Source: Trichopria drosophilae (taxonomy: Eukaryota; Arthropoda; Insecta; Hymenoptera; Diapriidae). From it: a stretch of DNA of 64,000 bases. Position 1 is the stretch's first letter; each line of letters opens with the position of its first letter. The DNA lies in assembly GCA_030407085.1 (NCBI GenBank), contig CM059587.1, forward strand, positions 66,322,001 through 66,386,000, read 5' to 3'. Positions 33,760 to 46,518 of the stretch are shown here, piece after piece. Under the pieces are notes generated by a model, which saw nothing but the letters and a program-made list of their open reading frames with translations, had not been told where the DNA came from and searched no databases. The translations under genes were made by a program, and so were the position numbers.

Positions 33760-34690
33760 CCTTTTTTCCAGCCACGCAACTTCTATTGAATAACGCGAAC
33801 GAGCCGCCAGGGAGGCTTTAACCCCTTAACTTTCAATCAATCTAACACCGAATCACGGCCTTCTCCTAAACCCTACATTCCGTCAATGCATCATTCCGTG
33901 TTTTTTGATAATTTCAGGGTCATTCGACCTGTCGATCCTCCTCCGTCCACACCTTCACCAGACCCGTTTGCTCCAATACCTCTCGATTCTCTACTTACCT
34001 CGAAAAAGCTATACCTCATCGAATTTAATCGAAAACGATTAAAGGAAAAACAAACATTCCTGTTTTCTTCATCCAACTGTTTTTGTATATTCTTTTTTCG
34101 GTTCTGACCTACCGGTTTCAGTAGCAATGCAGCCCACGTTTACCGACAACCCAGAATCAAGTTTCTCTTCTCGAAATCGGTAAGTACCCCGGTTTTCCAA
34201 TGCAACACTTAAATTAATTCTATTTTATTTCTATTTCGATAGACGTCATTCTTATTTTAATTCTGATTAGACTCAATAATACCAGTAACTACTATCATAT
34301 TCCACCTTCCAATTTAACCGTCCAATTTCATGCCCAAAACAACGAATCTATCCGTAATCCTAAACATTCCCAAATTCATTGTGATGCTGCCATTTTAAAA
34401 ATGATCGCTTCTTCAGGGCAGCCCCCAATTAGTTATTCCCGTTTTTGAGTCTCGATATAGATGATTGTGGTTTGCCACGTTACATACCCTTCCCCCTAAA
34501 TTACGGCCGGTGAGGTCATACGAAGGCCGTCCGTTCTCTCATAGACTTGAGGGAATGAATATTTCCAGCCCATTTGGAAGAACAGAAAAATTGCTACTAC
34601 GTTCGGTAGTAGGTAAAGTTCAACGTACAGGAAGATTCGATATTGAAAAGATCCCCGGGTGGTCTATTCGAGTGATCTGCTAAACGCAAG
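33760..34690. repeat. Repeat shared in part with 38700-39060
   Basis: Pyrimidine-rich text ending 'AACCCAGAATC...GGTAAGTACCCCGG' resembles 'AACCCAGAGTC...GTAAGTACCCCGGG' near 39040. Contains one copy of the hairpin unit of 25845-26215 (34385-34485). Function unknown. Confidence 0.45.
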
Positions 34691-34699
34691 TATGCAAAT

Positions 34700-35880
34700 G
34701 CATACTTTTAGATAACCATCATTATTTTATGTGCTATTCCAATCGCAGGCACGTCCCCGCTGTACATGACCTTCAGTCGGAAATAAGCTATGTTTACAAT
34801 TGAATCCTGCATTTTCACATCCGCGGTTTAAGCCTTTCCTTCCACTGGCCCCTTACTACACCGCCGGCTTTCGGTCATTTGTGCATTTAGAAGGATAACG
34901 GAGATTGGGCAAGATCCGAATTTACTATACTTCTTTTTTGTTTATTGATATTTATATATTATATTTACATAGAACTAGCTCGAGGGAACCTAAGCAATTA
35001 ACAGTAAGTAATTCAACTAAGAAAAACCTGATTGGCTACCGGCTGTTCGGGAGTGAAGGAGGGGCAAGGCAAAAAAAATTAAAGAATATGTAATTTATTA
35101 TGCGTGCATTTATTTAGATAATTTCCGTAATAACTACTTTCAAAATATAATAAAAAGAAGAGATTAAAACTAAAATCAGGTAAAAGTATAATATTATTAT
35201 GCATTTTTACACGAAATTAAAATGTACAGAAAAATTAATTGCTTTAAAGTAATCCAAAACAATTAGAAGAAGAAGAAATTTTTTACCTATTATTGGATGT
35301 CATTTTTTTCAATTGCCAGTTTCAATTCTTGAAAATACTTCAGGCCTGAAATATCTTATTCAAATGCAGTTTTACGATGGATTAAAAAGAAGGCAAATTT
35401 GATTTTTTATCTTTTGTCTGTAATTAGTCATATCCAGACTTTTATTTAGATTTGACAAATAAAATACTCTACAATACAAAGTTAATATTTAGATTTGCAG
35501 TATCAGTAATAATAGAAAAATGTATAGCAACAATGTTTGAACAAACAATCTTATAAATTAAATATTATAATAAGTAATCTCAATAATGCTCGGGGTCTAT
35601 AAGTTTAGCCGGTAAGTTTTTAAATTGAACGTTGTGAAAAAAATAATTATACAGCTTTTAAAGTTACCAATTTATGACAGGTTTGCTCAAAGTTTGACTA
35701 AAACATTCGGGAATATTCCATTAATGATACACTATATATGTTCATTATATGTCAATTATTTATGTAATCAAGATACTGTGAACTTCAAATACACTATATA
35801 TTTTACATAATGATAATGGAGATTCGCTTAGAATTAATCAATCTAATATGAACTTTAAATAACTGATTGAATATGTATAT
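34700..35880. other. Gene-free 3' end of intron 1
   Basis: AT-rich. Nothing recognisable before the branch/acceptor region at 35850-35890. Confidence 0.55.
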
Positions 35881-35890
35881 CTTATTATAG

Positions 35891-36150
35891 AATCAATTGA
35901 GTGGATTTCTACTGCGAAAATTCAAGAACAGTAATGGTTGGCAAAAACTATGGGTAGTATTTACAAATTTTTGCCTGTTCTTCTATAAAACGTATGAGGA
36001 TGATTTCCCACTTGCAAGTCTGCCACTTTTGGGATATACTGTTTCCTCTCCTACTGAGATAGATGAAATCAATAAAGATTTTGTATTTAAACTTCAATTC
36101 AAAAATCATGTTTATTTCTTCAGGACGGAAAGTGAATACACATTTACAAG
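35891..36150 (+). CDS. Cdep: FARP1/2-type RhoGEF gene, exon B (second PH domain)
   Basis: Acceptor TATTATAG ends at 35890 and donor GTATTT starts at 36151; 86 codons plus two bases (phase 2). The exon encodes 'NQLSGFLLRKFKNSNGWQK' then 'LWVVFTNFCLFFYK', 'PLASLPLLGY', 'DFVFKLQFKNHVYFFRTESE' and 'YTFTR', nearly residue for residue the C-terminal PH domain of vertebrate FARP1/FARP2. Basic Lys/Arg in the first strands would contact membrane phosphoinositides. The domain's last helix is in exon C. Pure codon conservation within AT-rich repeats marks this as the functional sequence of the region. The gene symbol follows the Drosophila orthologue. Confidence 0.96.
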
Positions 36151-36362
36151 GTATTTTATTATATCTAATTAAACAATATATGAACTTATTAAATAAAATT
36201 AATTTTTATTATATATAACTTATATAAACGGAACCATTTATACTTAATTCAAACATCATTGTATATATTGAATATAATGATAAAATATCACTGTACTCTT
36301 TACTTTGCCTTCAAAATAAGCAGTAACAGTACTTAAACACGGCCACTCACGAAGTTAGCCTT

Positions 36363-36505
36363 TTTTTGGTTGACCCCGAAGCTCTTCTAGCAAATCCTCA
36401 AATACATTATCAATAAAGGTTATATTCTCCTCTGTTTCAGGGCAGTACTTGAAGTACACATTTACTAGGTACATTTGATCTTTTCGATTTTTGTTGGGTA
36501 CGCAA
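36363..36505 (-). pseudogene. Possible LINE endonuclease fragment
   Basis: A minus-strand frame of about 47 residues reads 'KDQMYLVNVYFKYCPETEEN' and then 'DNVFEDLLEEL', similar in layout to the 'vYrPP.....  F...L..LL' strand of APE endonucleases. Too short for certainty. Confidence 0.35.
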
Positions 36506-36509
36506 TGGC

Positions 36510-37640
36510 TGTGTTACGTCCCACGTAACGGCAATACCATTCATTTATTTAACTCCATCTTTTAAGAAATCCACAAAACATAATCGGAGCTACGTTGCTT
36601 AGTTATACCGATAACAGTTTTTAGTAATAAAGAACACTACCCTACCGATCTCGAAGGGTACAAATAAGGAAACTCTAACCGCCAGAACTCGAGCTTCTCT
36701 CAAGATAATCCGATCACACTAAAAGAATGTAAAAGTCGGAAAAGCAGGTTTTCCCCATTCTTAGTGAATAAACAGGATTCCGTCATTACCAACAAACTTT
36801 AAACTATTAAGAAAATCTAAAAATTATACTAAAAAATTATTTTTATTATTTTTATTATTTTTATTCTTAATACATTTTTATTAAAATAATATTTTACTGA
36901 ACAATCTTCATAATATTTTTTTAGAATAAAACTTTTCCTTTTTCTAAATTCTACAAGAAACTCTGAAAACGTGCACATGGCCCCCGATAGTCCGACCCTA
37001 GTCATGAAGATATATAAAAAGATTAGATTGGGAAAAATAAACATCCGCTTATACACGATGGTACTGGAAAAACCCAACCGACTACCATATGCTTTTCCTT
37101 ATTTTACATTACAAATTCCATAAATAATATTAAGTTTTACCAAGTTGATAAATAAAGTTACAAACAATAATTTTCTCCTTCACTTTTCCCTTTACAGCTA
37201 CTAAAAAAATGTCAGATATTGGTATAACAAAGCACAATGCTATTTTTATAAATTATTAAATTATTTAAAAGAATTACATTTAAATAAAATTAAAATACAC
37301 TCAACTGTCTTCCTGTAAAATTAGTACAACACTTGAATGAATATTTATAAAAACAAATAATTAAAACTAATAATTAACATTAAAAAGAACAATTAAAAAT
37401 GTTCACATAAATTAGAAATATATTTTAATAACTTAAAATATATTTCTAATGACCATACCTAGTATTTTTCACTCGGATAAAACATTTAAGAAAAATTAAT
37501 ATAAATAGTTAATACAAAATGCCTTTTTTATTAATAACTTTTGTTAAACTCATGCTACAACTTCTGTTCAAGTTTGTACTAATTATTGTCATCTTATCAT
37601 AACACATTTTGCGTCAACATAAAAACCATACATGTCGTAA
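36510..37640. other. Gene-free intron segment
   Basis: AT-rich with an 'ATTTTTATT' run near 36840. One chance ORF (36829-37077, minus). Confidence 0.5.
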
Positions 37641-39060
37641 CAATAGTTTATAAGTTTCTTACAAAAATTGTACAGTTTTCACGACATAGTCTCTCCTTCC
37701 AGCACCGCCACCACTCTGTCTGAAACCTCTGAAACCAACCTTTCTAAAAAAACCCTTCTTAGCGATTGCAAGCGGTTCGTCCAGCTTCTCGCTCATACCA
37801 AATCATCTCTTGTCCTAAACAAGCTATTCGGTCTGAACGTCGGAATATCTTTTTTTCCAAATTTCCCACATTTCGTGACAAGAGCGACTTGTTCAGCTTC
37901 GCACGATTCCTTTTCCGAATTTTCAGTCTGAACGTCGGAATATCTTCCTCCTCATCTCTTCTCCCCTTCGGTCTGAACGTCCGAAGTCTTCCTGAACCTT
38001 AAACCCAAATCGAAGGTAACGGCGAGCAGTTTACGGTTCCCAATTCGTGTTGGGAACCCTGAGTTTAACGTCGGGTCGTCGCGTAAACTCTTAACCCTAA
38101 GTTTGAAGTCGGGTCGCCGCGTACATTGTTCTTGTTGGGGTCACGGTCCCGATTCGAGGAGACGATCAAATTTCCCTCACGATGAGTCAACTACTTCCAC
38201 ACGGCCTACCTTGGAGGAGTTCGCCCAGTTGTCACACTCCACGGATAAGAACATCCCATTCCAAGGACTGAGAGACCACCAACCAACAATAAAAAGTAAG
38301 TTAATTTTATTAAAATCCTAACTAACATATCCTTCCCTCCTTTTTGCCCGAAAAGAGACGAGTTGCTACGGCAACAAATGTAAGGAATTAATTTTTTTTA
38401 TATTTTTTATCTTTTTAATGAGACGAACGTGTTTATTTTCTCTCTTTAACATTTTTTTTGCACCAAACAAGAGATTAATACTTTAGGGATAAATTTTTTT
38501 TATTAGGGATACTAGCGACTTGAATCGAGATCATTCTTTGAATGAAAACTCGATCAAGCCACGAGCATCAGTAGGGCTGTTAGGAATTGAAATCAACCCT
38601 TAATTATTATTTGTTTTTTTATATAAAATATTCATTTTTTTTATTAGGTCGGTATTCATTAATATTTATAAATATAGTTTTTTTTATCCTTGTCTTTTCC
38701 TCATCCTTACCCCCTACTAACGATAACATTTAGGGTCACTATTTTTATATGGTGTTCTCCTTTTCAGTCACACAGTTTTCCGGTGTCGACTCCTGACCAG
38801 GGATCACAACCAGCCGCCGTTGCCGCCCCTCTGACTTTCCTCCATTCTATTCCCTCATGTATTTCCTTATTACCTCCGAAAAATAAATTTACTATGACAA
38901 TATATTAAAAATTGTTTGTTTCACTTCCCCAGACTTTCTTTCCTTAGCGCAGTCACCTCCGTTCACCCAGAACCCAGAGTCGACCCTTAAGGTCGACCGC
39001 CCTTTCACGTAAGTATCCAGAGTACTCGTATAAGTACCCCGGGTTCGAGCGTAATAGCTA
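37640..39060. repeat. Unclassified repeat region with 'CGGTCTGAACGTC' units
   Basis: 'TCGGTCTGAACGTCGGAATATC' occurs at about 37829, 37926 (CAGTCTG variant) and 37969 (diverged). 'GTTTAACGTCGGGTCGTCGCG' and 'GTTTGAAGTCGGGTCGCCGCG' form another direct pair (38052, 38101). The right part resembles 33760-34200. May be an untranslated region of an LTR element; no ORF supports that. Confidence 0.5.
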
Positions 39061-39849
39061 ATAAAATCGCTTGCATGATTGCCGACAGAGATAAGTTCAA
39101 AAGTTATTATCTAAGTTTTCAGGTCCTGCCCTATTATTAATCTGTAACATTCGTATGGCTCCGTCAACAACAGAATATCTATTAGTTAGACTAACTTACT
39201 ACTTGTTTTTAATATTAATTTAATTATAGTCAGAATCCGTTTTAATATACCCATATCGTGAAATGAAGTTTTATCAAGTGGACGTCGACGTAGTCAACGA
39301 AAATACAGCGACAGCTATACTACAGTTTTACGGCAAAAAAATTCATCAAAGTATTTTTTAATGCATACACTGAAAACGTTATAAAACTACCCTAATCTAA
39401 ACTTAGAATTAACATATTTTTTCGCTCTATGTCGATAGCTGCGTGAGCATTTGCCACTGATTTCGAAGTTCAATGATCGCATTACCTTCTACGAAGTGGT
39501 ACCTTGAGGCTATCATTTACAATTCGTTTGGTCGATATGACGAAGAGGTGTTGTCACTCTTCAAACCTCGCACATGCTTGAAAACTTTTGTACACATTAT
39601 ATGTGTAAAAAGATGAAGTTTTTTCATATTGAACGTTTGTTTACACCTTGCGCGCACTTTTTACAAGTAATTTTTATAAATTAAAATTTAATAAAATTAA
39701 AAATTTTATTTTAAATATATCAGTATTTTATTTCAAAGAAAATACAAATATATTAAATCTAAACGATAATTATAACAATTTTAACTATTCTTCTGTTGCT
39801 TTTCTTTTTCATACATCCGCTAACATTATATATTGATGGTTTAAGTTCA

Positions 39850-41830
39850 AAATGATTGCTCGATGTGCTTCGTAAGCATTGCAACCACGACAGAAATCGT
39901 GGTCGGAGAATAGTTGGTTCCTTTTTATGCCCACATAGTTGTCGCGTTAGCATCGTAGTCGCCATAGGCTTTAAAGTCACATTTGAAGTAAGTTAGTCGA
40001 TCAACGAAATATCCAACTCTGTAATTAGATGAACTTGTGTTTTGAAGTTTCGCGAACGTACAGCAGTGATGAATTGCTCTGCATTTGTGACAGGCTGATT
40101 TAAAGTTCAGCTGTTTGCTAAAATGAGCAAACAAAAAGAAATTTGTTTTATTTCGGTATTGCGTCGTTGGCCCGTCACTTTGAATATATAGAGATGTAGC
40201 ATTAGGTACTTTCTTCTTTATCTCTTTAAAAATAGGTTGGAGATGAGCCCAAATAGCTTCAGCGTCATGTCGTAAACATTGAGATACGGTACCAAAAGTT
40301 TGGACAGTCATTGTTTTACTCGTTTGATCAAAATAGATATAGGCACCAGTGTGTAAGGAAATCTGAACTTGCGAAGCTCCAAAATGTACTCCTTGAATTT
40401 CTTTTGAATATTTACATATATAATTATCTGAAAAATCGATTGTGATAAATACATCATCAGGTATTAATTGATTTTTTAAATCAGCGAAGAACTTTGTTTG
40501 GTGATATATTGTATGCATGGCGAAAAAAAATCAGGAATTTTATTATTAACGAGGTTTACAAGCTCTTGAAGTGAACATCTTCGTAAAACTTTTTTTGTGA
40601 TTTTTACAGTAAACATTTTACCTTTCGCACCAGGTCGATTCTCTGTTTCTGTAACCCACTCAAAATGACATGAGCTTCTTTTGGCTGTTATCCAATCGTT
40701 AGAATTTTATTTTGACAATGTGGACATTCACGATACATACAATGTTTACTTTTATAATCACATGTCAATTTTTCACAAATAATACTGGCATATTTTCGAT
40801 CAATTATCCTCAGAGATGCTAACTTTTCTAGCAACAAATCCATATTAGCATGACATTTACACATGCCTATGTCTCTTGCTGAAACTGATCGTTTCATCAT
40901 CCAAAAAGGCTTCGCTGAATAAAAAAATGTTTTGGTCACTTTTATTTGATCTTCTCGACTTCCTTCAAATATTTTTCATACAAAAATGACATTGAATGAA
41001 TAAGAAATCTTTTTTGCTTCCGAACATTCTTTTTCACAGCGACATCTTTTTTCCTGGAGCCAAAACAGAATTATCATCTCGCTCCAAGAAATTCATGACA
41101 CATTGTACCTTTTTATTACGCTCCTCCAATCTTCTTAAAGAAATTGTGATCCTACTTGTTGATGGGTTTAAAGCTCTTTCACCGATTGCCATTTTAGTGT
41201 GATTGATTAGTTTTGACGTTTTGAAGATGGATTTATCTTTTTCAGTGAAAAAAGAATTTCGTATTTTCGACTGTTTACTTTTTAAAATGTTAAACATTAC
41301 TTCGCCTGAATGAAGATGCTTTCCAATGGTTTTTGGGCCTTGTTTCAATATAGATTATACCTTTTTAATTATGGTTAATGCCTTTTTTAAACCTTTCTTT
41401 AAACGATTAATAATTTTATTCTTCTTCAAAGCCGCACTCTTCGAAGTTTTGCGTGCACTAGACATATTATTATTACTATTAGCTGTACTATCGTCATTAT
41501 TACGGGATTTCAATTTTAAATTTTCGCGTCTTCTTTGTTGTGCGAGTTTCCACATTTTTCTATGTTTTTGCATTTCTCTTAAGGTCATATCAGATATTTT
41601 CTATATTAGTCGATTTTTACAGCGTATTTGACTTCTTTTTCTTTCGGCAGCTTTATTTTGTTCATATAATTCTGGATTTTTAGTTTTAATAGCCCATAGT
41701 CGTTTTCTTTGTATTATCGTTCCTTTTTTTCAGATTTTTCATCAAATTCTGGTATATTGTCAATTTCAATTAAATTTGGCTCCACCAAAGACGCAGAAAT
41801 GTTTTGAGAGAATTTCCTTGCTTGAGCCAT
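39850..41830 (-). pseudogene. DDE-type transposase, copy 2
   Basis: Start at 41830 ('MAQARKFSQN'), then a basic helix 'LREMQKHRKMWKLAQQRRRE', 'VQCVMNFLERDDNSVLAPGK', the zinc-like 'CKCHANMD' and 'CMYRECPHC', first acidic motif 'ITIDFSDNYICKYSKEIQGV' and second 'LYIQSDGPTTQYRNKTNFFL'. The order equals copy 1 (11560-13640), but sequences differ strongly, so they are separate subfamilies. At least five frameshifts or stops interrupt it. The terminal 'SGHGKS..DG.GG' block of copy 1 is not recognisable here. A candidate terminus starting GGGCATTTCCAGAAA (minus strand) ends at 44055; no partner was found at the left. Confidence 0.72.
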
Positions 41831-41879
41831 TATAAATGGGTGATTTCTATGACAAGGGCCCGTTTCAATAACTTTTTTA

Positions 41880-42420
41880 TGAAAAAATGTTGATGAAATC
41901 GTTAGTAAGTAATTAGTTAGTTAGTAATAAGTTACCAACAGCAATTGCCCTGTGGTCGATGCGACGCACAGTCGCTATTTCAGGTGAAAGGTTCCTGATA
42001 GGGATCCATACTTAGAAGGGTGACTATGAAAAATAAATAAAAATGAGCGCTGCGCCCGCTACGGCAAAGATAGCAGGCCGATTGCTGAGTGGGAGACACG
42101 GCTGCTTTACCATCAGGGGGTAACCCCTGATGATAAAGTAGTTTGTCGACTGTATCTGTCTGGGTTTTCCGTAGTTTTCCCAGACCCCGTGCAAATGCGA
42201 TACAGAGGGGTCTCAAGACGTTCTACGGGGCGCAGTAATGGGGGGACTGGCTCTGGGTGGGTGTTGCCATGTATTGTCTCATGTATTGTCTTGTAAATGT
42301 CTTCGATTGTATGTCCGACCTATCCATCCGAGAGCCGACCGCGAACAGGCAAAATAAATGTCATTAAAGCGGGGGATAATTCCTATCCTTTATCCTTTTT
42401 TTTTAGTAATAAGTTATTCT
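41880..42420 (+). mobile_element. LINE/SINE 3' tail
   Basis: A GC-rich stretch (42040-42360) with a 'CATCAGGGGGTAACCCCTGATG' hairpin (42111-42132) is followed by AATAAA (42355) and a tail of 'ATCCTTT' units and T's ending near 42404. The structure is that of a retroposed 3' end; no ORF. Confidence 0.5.
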
Positions 42421-43160
42421 ATACGTGAACTAATAACAGAATTCGTTATTGTTAGTTGGTTGTTTATATTGTCAATCCATGAGAATCAAAATATACGCGG
42501 AGAATAAACAAACATATTGTTATCGTAGATTTTTTTATTTTTGAGTTAATAAATTGCATTAAATTTATACATTTTATTATATTTAAGAATTATAACGTGA
42601 TAATTAAACATTTAATTTTGAAACTACCAAGCATAACCGACAGATGTCAGGGTCCTTTTCAGGAGAATCACTCAAATAATGACTTACACTTTATAAATTA
42701 ATATGTTGTAATTAACAATTCGTCTTATTATAATTATTATAAATTTAGTTTTAATTCTTCAAATAACTTATTTTTAATAATAGGAATTTATTACAAATAT
42801 CTCAACAAAATTATCTTTATAGTAAGTTCAGATCCAAACCGCATTTATTTTATGAAATTAAATTTTTATTTGAAAATATTCTTAAAGACCATAATCACTT
42901 GACTAATGTAAACGAATGCCAAATTAATAAATTAAAGAGAGTTAAAAAAATAAAATTAATTTTTTAGTATTCTGTTTTCGATATTTGTGACACCGTACAA
43001 AAGTTTTAAAATATTTTTTGTTCTAAACTTAGTTCATCTATAAATTACTAAAATAGTTCACCTATTTTTCAGTATGTTTTATTTTATTTAATACAAATTT
43101 ACTAAAATGAAGAAGTTTTAAATATACCATAGGTATTTTAGAAATTATTCAGTTATACAA
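42420..43160. other. Gene-free AT-rich intron segment
   Basis: No element recognised. Confidence 0.5.
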
Positions 43161-43162
43161 AT

Positions 43163-43375
43163 TTACCTTTCCAAGTTATTTGTTCTATGATCTGCTCTGG
43201 TAGTAATGTTTCTTTCAATCAATGGTTCCTTGGTCGATTTTTTGCGCGGAATCAAAATTCTTTGTTCATTTCTTGCAGCTTTCTTTTGAACCTCTGCCTG
43301 ACGCTTAGCAGCCTGGATTTGTCTTTTTAATAATAATACATTTGAACGCGTTTTATCACTTTCTGGTTCTTCCAT
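43163..43375 (-). CDS. Small basic ORF with splice-donor-like end (possible transposon exon)
   Basis: 70 codons from 'MEEPESDKTRSN' through a Lys/Arg/Gln-rich coiled segment ('RQIQAAKRQAEVQKKAARNE') to 'TNNLER', where the DNA reads AAG|GTAAAT, a good donor. It lies upstream, on the same strand, of the copy-2 transposase starting at 41830, so it may be that element's first exon or an accessory ORF. No homologue was recognised and no such ORF was identified in copy 1. Confidence 0.35.
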   Translation of the reverse strand: MEEPESDKTRSNVLLLKRQIQAAKRQAEVQKKAARNEQRILIPRKKSTKEPLIERNITTRADHRTNNLER

Positions 43376-44091
43376 CGTTGATGTTGAAATTTATTTCACA
43401 CTATTCACTTGAAAACCATACAGACTCGTGTCGACAATTTTTCATTTCATAATGTCTTTCATAATTCTGTTTATTTTGAAAACTCAACAATACAACGCGT
43501 TTAATAAATACCATTATGGTACGATTTTACAAATCGCGTGATCCCTTCTCTCCCCTCCCCTATTGCTTCAGTAGCAATTCGCGCCAGTCATATTCAAAAG
43601 TTAGTCATATTATTATAAAAGTTATGCTTACATTGACTGTTAATAACACTTATTGAACTGGACTTATTATAGAGTATTTGTATCATAAAATCAGTATAAT
43701 TCAATAAGTACAGAGTAAAATTACAAAAACTTGTTACGTTTTGAGTGCACATCAATGGGATTGAAACCCCCATTTTCGAACATCAAAATACACTGGAATT
43801 ATTTAACTGCGCGAAAGTACTGCAATGATTATAAACATTGAATTCATAACTGGTTACACACAAAAGCCAAGAGTACGGTCGAAGGTTCATGATTATCTTA
43901 CACTGTTTGTGCTTTATTTATGGACTTGAAATCTTATGGACATACTTCCCAAGACCCCCAATAACACTTTTATGTATTTCTAAGACCGATGTATGAACAT
44001 TAGTTAATAAAAAATACACAGTGACAATAAAATGACACTTTTTCTGGAAATGCCCATATATGTACATGTCTTAGGCAAATCTGCTGCGCGC

Positions 44092-44756
44092 TTATATGGG
44101 TGTTCGCAAGTATGGCTCAAGATCGATCGGAAGTAGCGCGATTTTAGAGATAGGGCGATCGTATTCACATTTCGCAGTGCGTACAGTAATCACGAGTGTA
44201 AGTTGATCGGCACCCGAAAAATATTTTACTACTCTAGGGAGAGGCCACTTAGTTGGTGGCTGGTTCGGAACTTCAGCACTCAATGGACCTTTGATCAGGA
44301 AATTTCCGGGCGTTAGAACCTCCAAGCTATCGATGTCATCATTGAGGGCACCGAGGAGTCATGAGTTAAGGGCGGCTTCGATCCCACAGAGAAAAGTTGC
44401 AAGCTCTTCGCTTGTTGACGTACGATCGCGCAGGATACGTTTTATGTGGGACTTGACGCTTTTGACGCCTGCTTTCCAAAGGCCTTCGAAATGGGGAGCG
44501 GCAGGCGGCAAAAATGCCATGATGTCTCGTCACCTACTCATAGAGCACGCAAGTCTCCATCTCTAACAGCAATCCGAAATGCAGCTGCTAATTCGTTGTT
44601 GGCACCGACAAATGTTTTAGCATGATCGCTGTACATTGCAACAGCTATACCTCGACGAGTAACGAAACATTTTCCCAGAAATTCGACGTGATAGAGAAAT
44701 TCTGAGTGCGACAGAATTTTCAGTATCAAAAATACTTCCAAACTGGATGCTGTCAT
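44092..44756 (-). pseudogene. BEL/Pao integrase remnant
   Basis: 44756-44538 reads 'RRGIAVAMYSDHAKTFVGAN', the second catalytic Asp region. 44520-44330 (frame-shifted) keeps the 'GLWEAGVKSVK'-type text in degraded form, and 44325-44092 reads 'LTPGNFLI' and 'PPTKWPLPRVVKYFSGADQL' ending 'RPISKIALLPIDLEP', the BEL integrase tail. A deletion between 'IKGPLSAEVP' and 'PPTKWPL' removed about 80 residues compared with 19564-20676. Confidence 0.85.
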
Positions 44757-45174
44757 ATCGCAAGTAAATAAGAAGGGAAGAACGTGTAAAATTAGAACCT
44801 AACTATACATATGACTGTTGTGAGAGGGAAAAAGATTTTCCTTTGCTGTTCAACCTATTGACCACAGCGCACCATCTTTTATTACTGAGGCTTTGGTGGT
44901 GGATTCGTTGATCTTCTAAATTTCTGGATTTAAGCAACCGATTTCACATTAGCTGCATTTGCGAGGTCTCCAGTCAGCGATTGAGGCTCCCGCAAGTGAC
45001 ATTCCAATTAATTTCCAGTTCGGAGCAGACTGATTCCTCTTTCCACTTCATAATAGATTAAGGCGAGGAGAGTTAATTGGGCCCGTCACTCAAAAAACTA
45101 TGCTGAGTTGGGTTTTGTTAGGAAAATTATCTCGTCGAGATTCTTCGTGAATTACGGTTCACGTAAACCATATC

Positions 45175-45330
45175 CACGTCCTATCGGAATTCAACCAAGC
45201 TATTAGTCGTTTTTGGAAAATCGAGGAAGTTCGTGTACCATCTTCCTATTCGGAAAAAAACGCGAAATGCAAAATGCACTTTCAAGCCAATCATTCCCGT
45301 AATCCCGATGGTCAATATACAGCACCCATC
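45175..45330 (+). pseudogene. BEL/Pao reverse transcriptase N-terminal remnant
   Basis: A + strand frame reads 'FNQAISRFWKIEEV' then 'YSEKNAKCKMHFQANHSRN' and 'PDGQYTAPIP', matching the conserved start of the BEL pol ('L..FWEIE......S.EE...E.HF..TH.R...GRY.V.LP'). The downstream frame is lost. It is the one clear TE coding remnant in sense orientation within the Cdep introns. Confidence 0.75.
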
Positions 45331-45748
45331 CCATCTAGGGCCGGTCCCCTTAATCATATCGGTAACACTGAGGTCCGTACAGAAGGTGTTATGTTAGCCA
45401 TTGAATGACCTTAGCCATAGTCAGTCGCTAGTCATACGGCGGCGTATATTGAATATTTTCGGGAAGATGAAGCAGAAGATGGATCCCTGTCTGCAGCAAA
45501 TACACTACGACGACATTGAAAATATGTTCCGACAAATCCTCGTCAACGATATGGATCTATTATAGAACGAAGGCATCAGAAAATTCTAAAGAGATATTTC
45601 ATTACCGGAATATTGTCGAAATATAACCTGCGTACCGTAATATAGCCAGTGCATCCCATCTAGCCATTTGTACTCTTGAATAGCTGTCAGTGGATGATAG
45701 CTCGCATTTCGCTCTATCGGCTACTATCCTGATGTATCATATGGGATG

Positions 45749-46518
45749 GGGCATTATTTCTGCAGTGCACCCACTTTGAAAATCTATGTTCTTTGATCGG
45801 GCTCAAATTTGGGCAAAATGTTGTCCTACGTGATAGTAGTTTATGCTAAAAGAATTTTTTCGATTAATAAAATATTAACCAAGGGGAAGGGGGTTGATGC
45901 GAATGTCTGCTTCGCTTGCGAGGAACAAAAAACGCGCGTTTTGTAATAATATTACTATATCAGGACTGACGCGTGATTGGGGCGACGTGATGCTGGGATA
46001 CTAGTGCGACGCTACGATTACTTGAGTGCGCCCGAACTTAACGTTAATTTAAGGGATCAAAAGGGTTTCAGGCTACTTTTTGACTTACGTATTATTATAG
46101 GAAAAAACCTGCTCTTTCCATTAATACAAAAAAAAAATAAGAAATCTGGTCTCTTTTGGAGAGAAACGCTAATTAATAATTGATATGCATTTTTCAAGGT
46201 CAAACAATTGTTATATAAAAAAATGCATATGACCATTCGAAATTTCTTGATTTCAAAAATGTCTACAAAAATGAAAAATCTACAAAAACCATATTATTAA
46301 TCAAATTAATTATTGACGGCGCATGAGTAATGCTGAAATACATGATATCTGCATAAAATTCTAAAATTCAATCCCCTCTCCCTCGGTTAATATTTGCTTA
46401 ATCTACAAAATTCTTTTAGCATAAACTACTATCACGTAGGATAAGTTTGTCTGCCCAAGTTTGTGCCCGATCAAAGAACATCGATTTTCAAAGTGGGTAC
46501 ACTTGAGACATAATGCCA
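45749..46518. mobile_element. Foldback MITE (~770 bp)
   Basis: 'GGGGCATTAT..CTGCAGTGCACCCACTTTG' at the left is matched by the complement at 46485-46518, and the arms continue for about 150 bp ('ACGTGATAGTAGTTTATGCTAAAAGAATTTT' in both, 45830-45860 and 46405-46440). No transposase; target duplication not resolved. Confidence 0.82.

Larger units (their letters stand above)
7686..35890 (+). other. Cdep: Cdep intron between exons A and B (28.2 kb, TE-filled)
   Basis: Donor GTAATG at 7686 and acceptor TTATAG ending at 35890. It carries at least eight identifiable mobile elements, mostly on the minus strand, and no further Cdep exon that I could find between the two. Confidence 0.85.

Noticed and set aside
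37668..38321. Possible gene from consecutive + strand ORFs
   Set aside because: Short, repeat-laden ('CGGTCTGAACGTC' units), no shared frame or domain.
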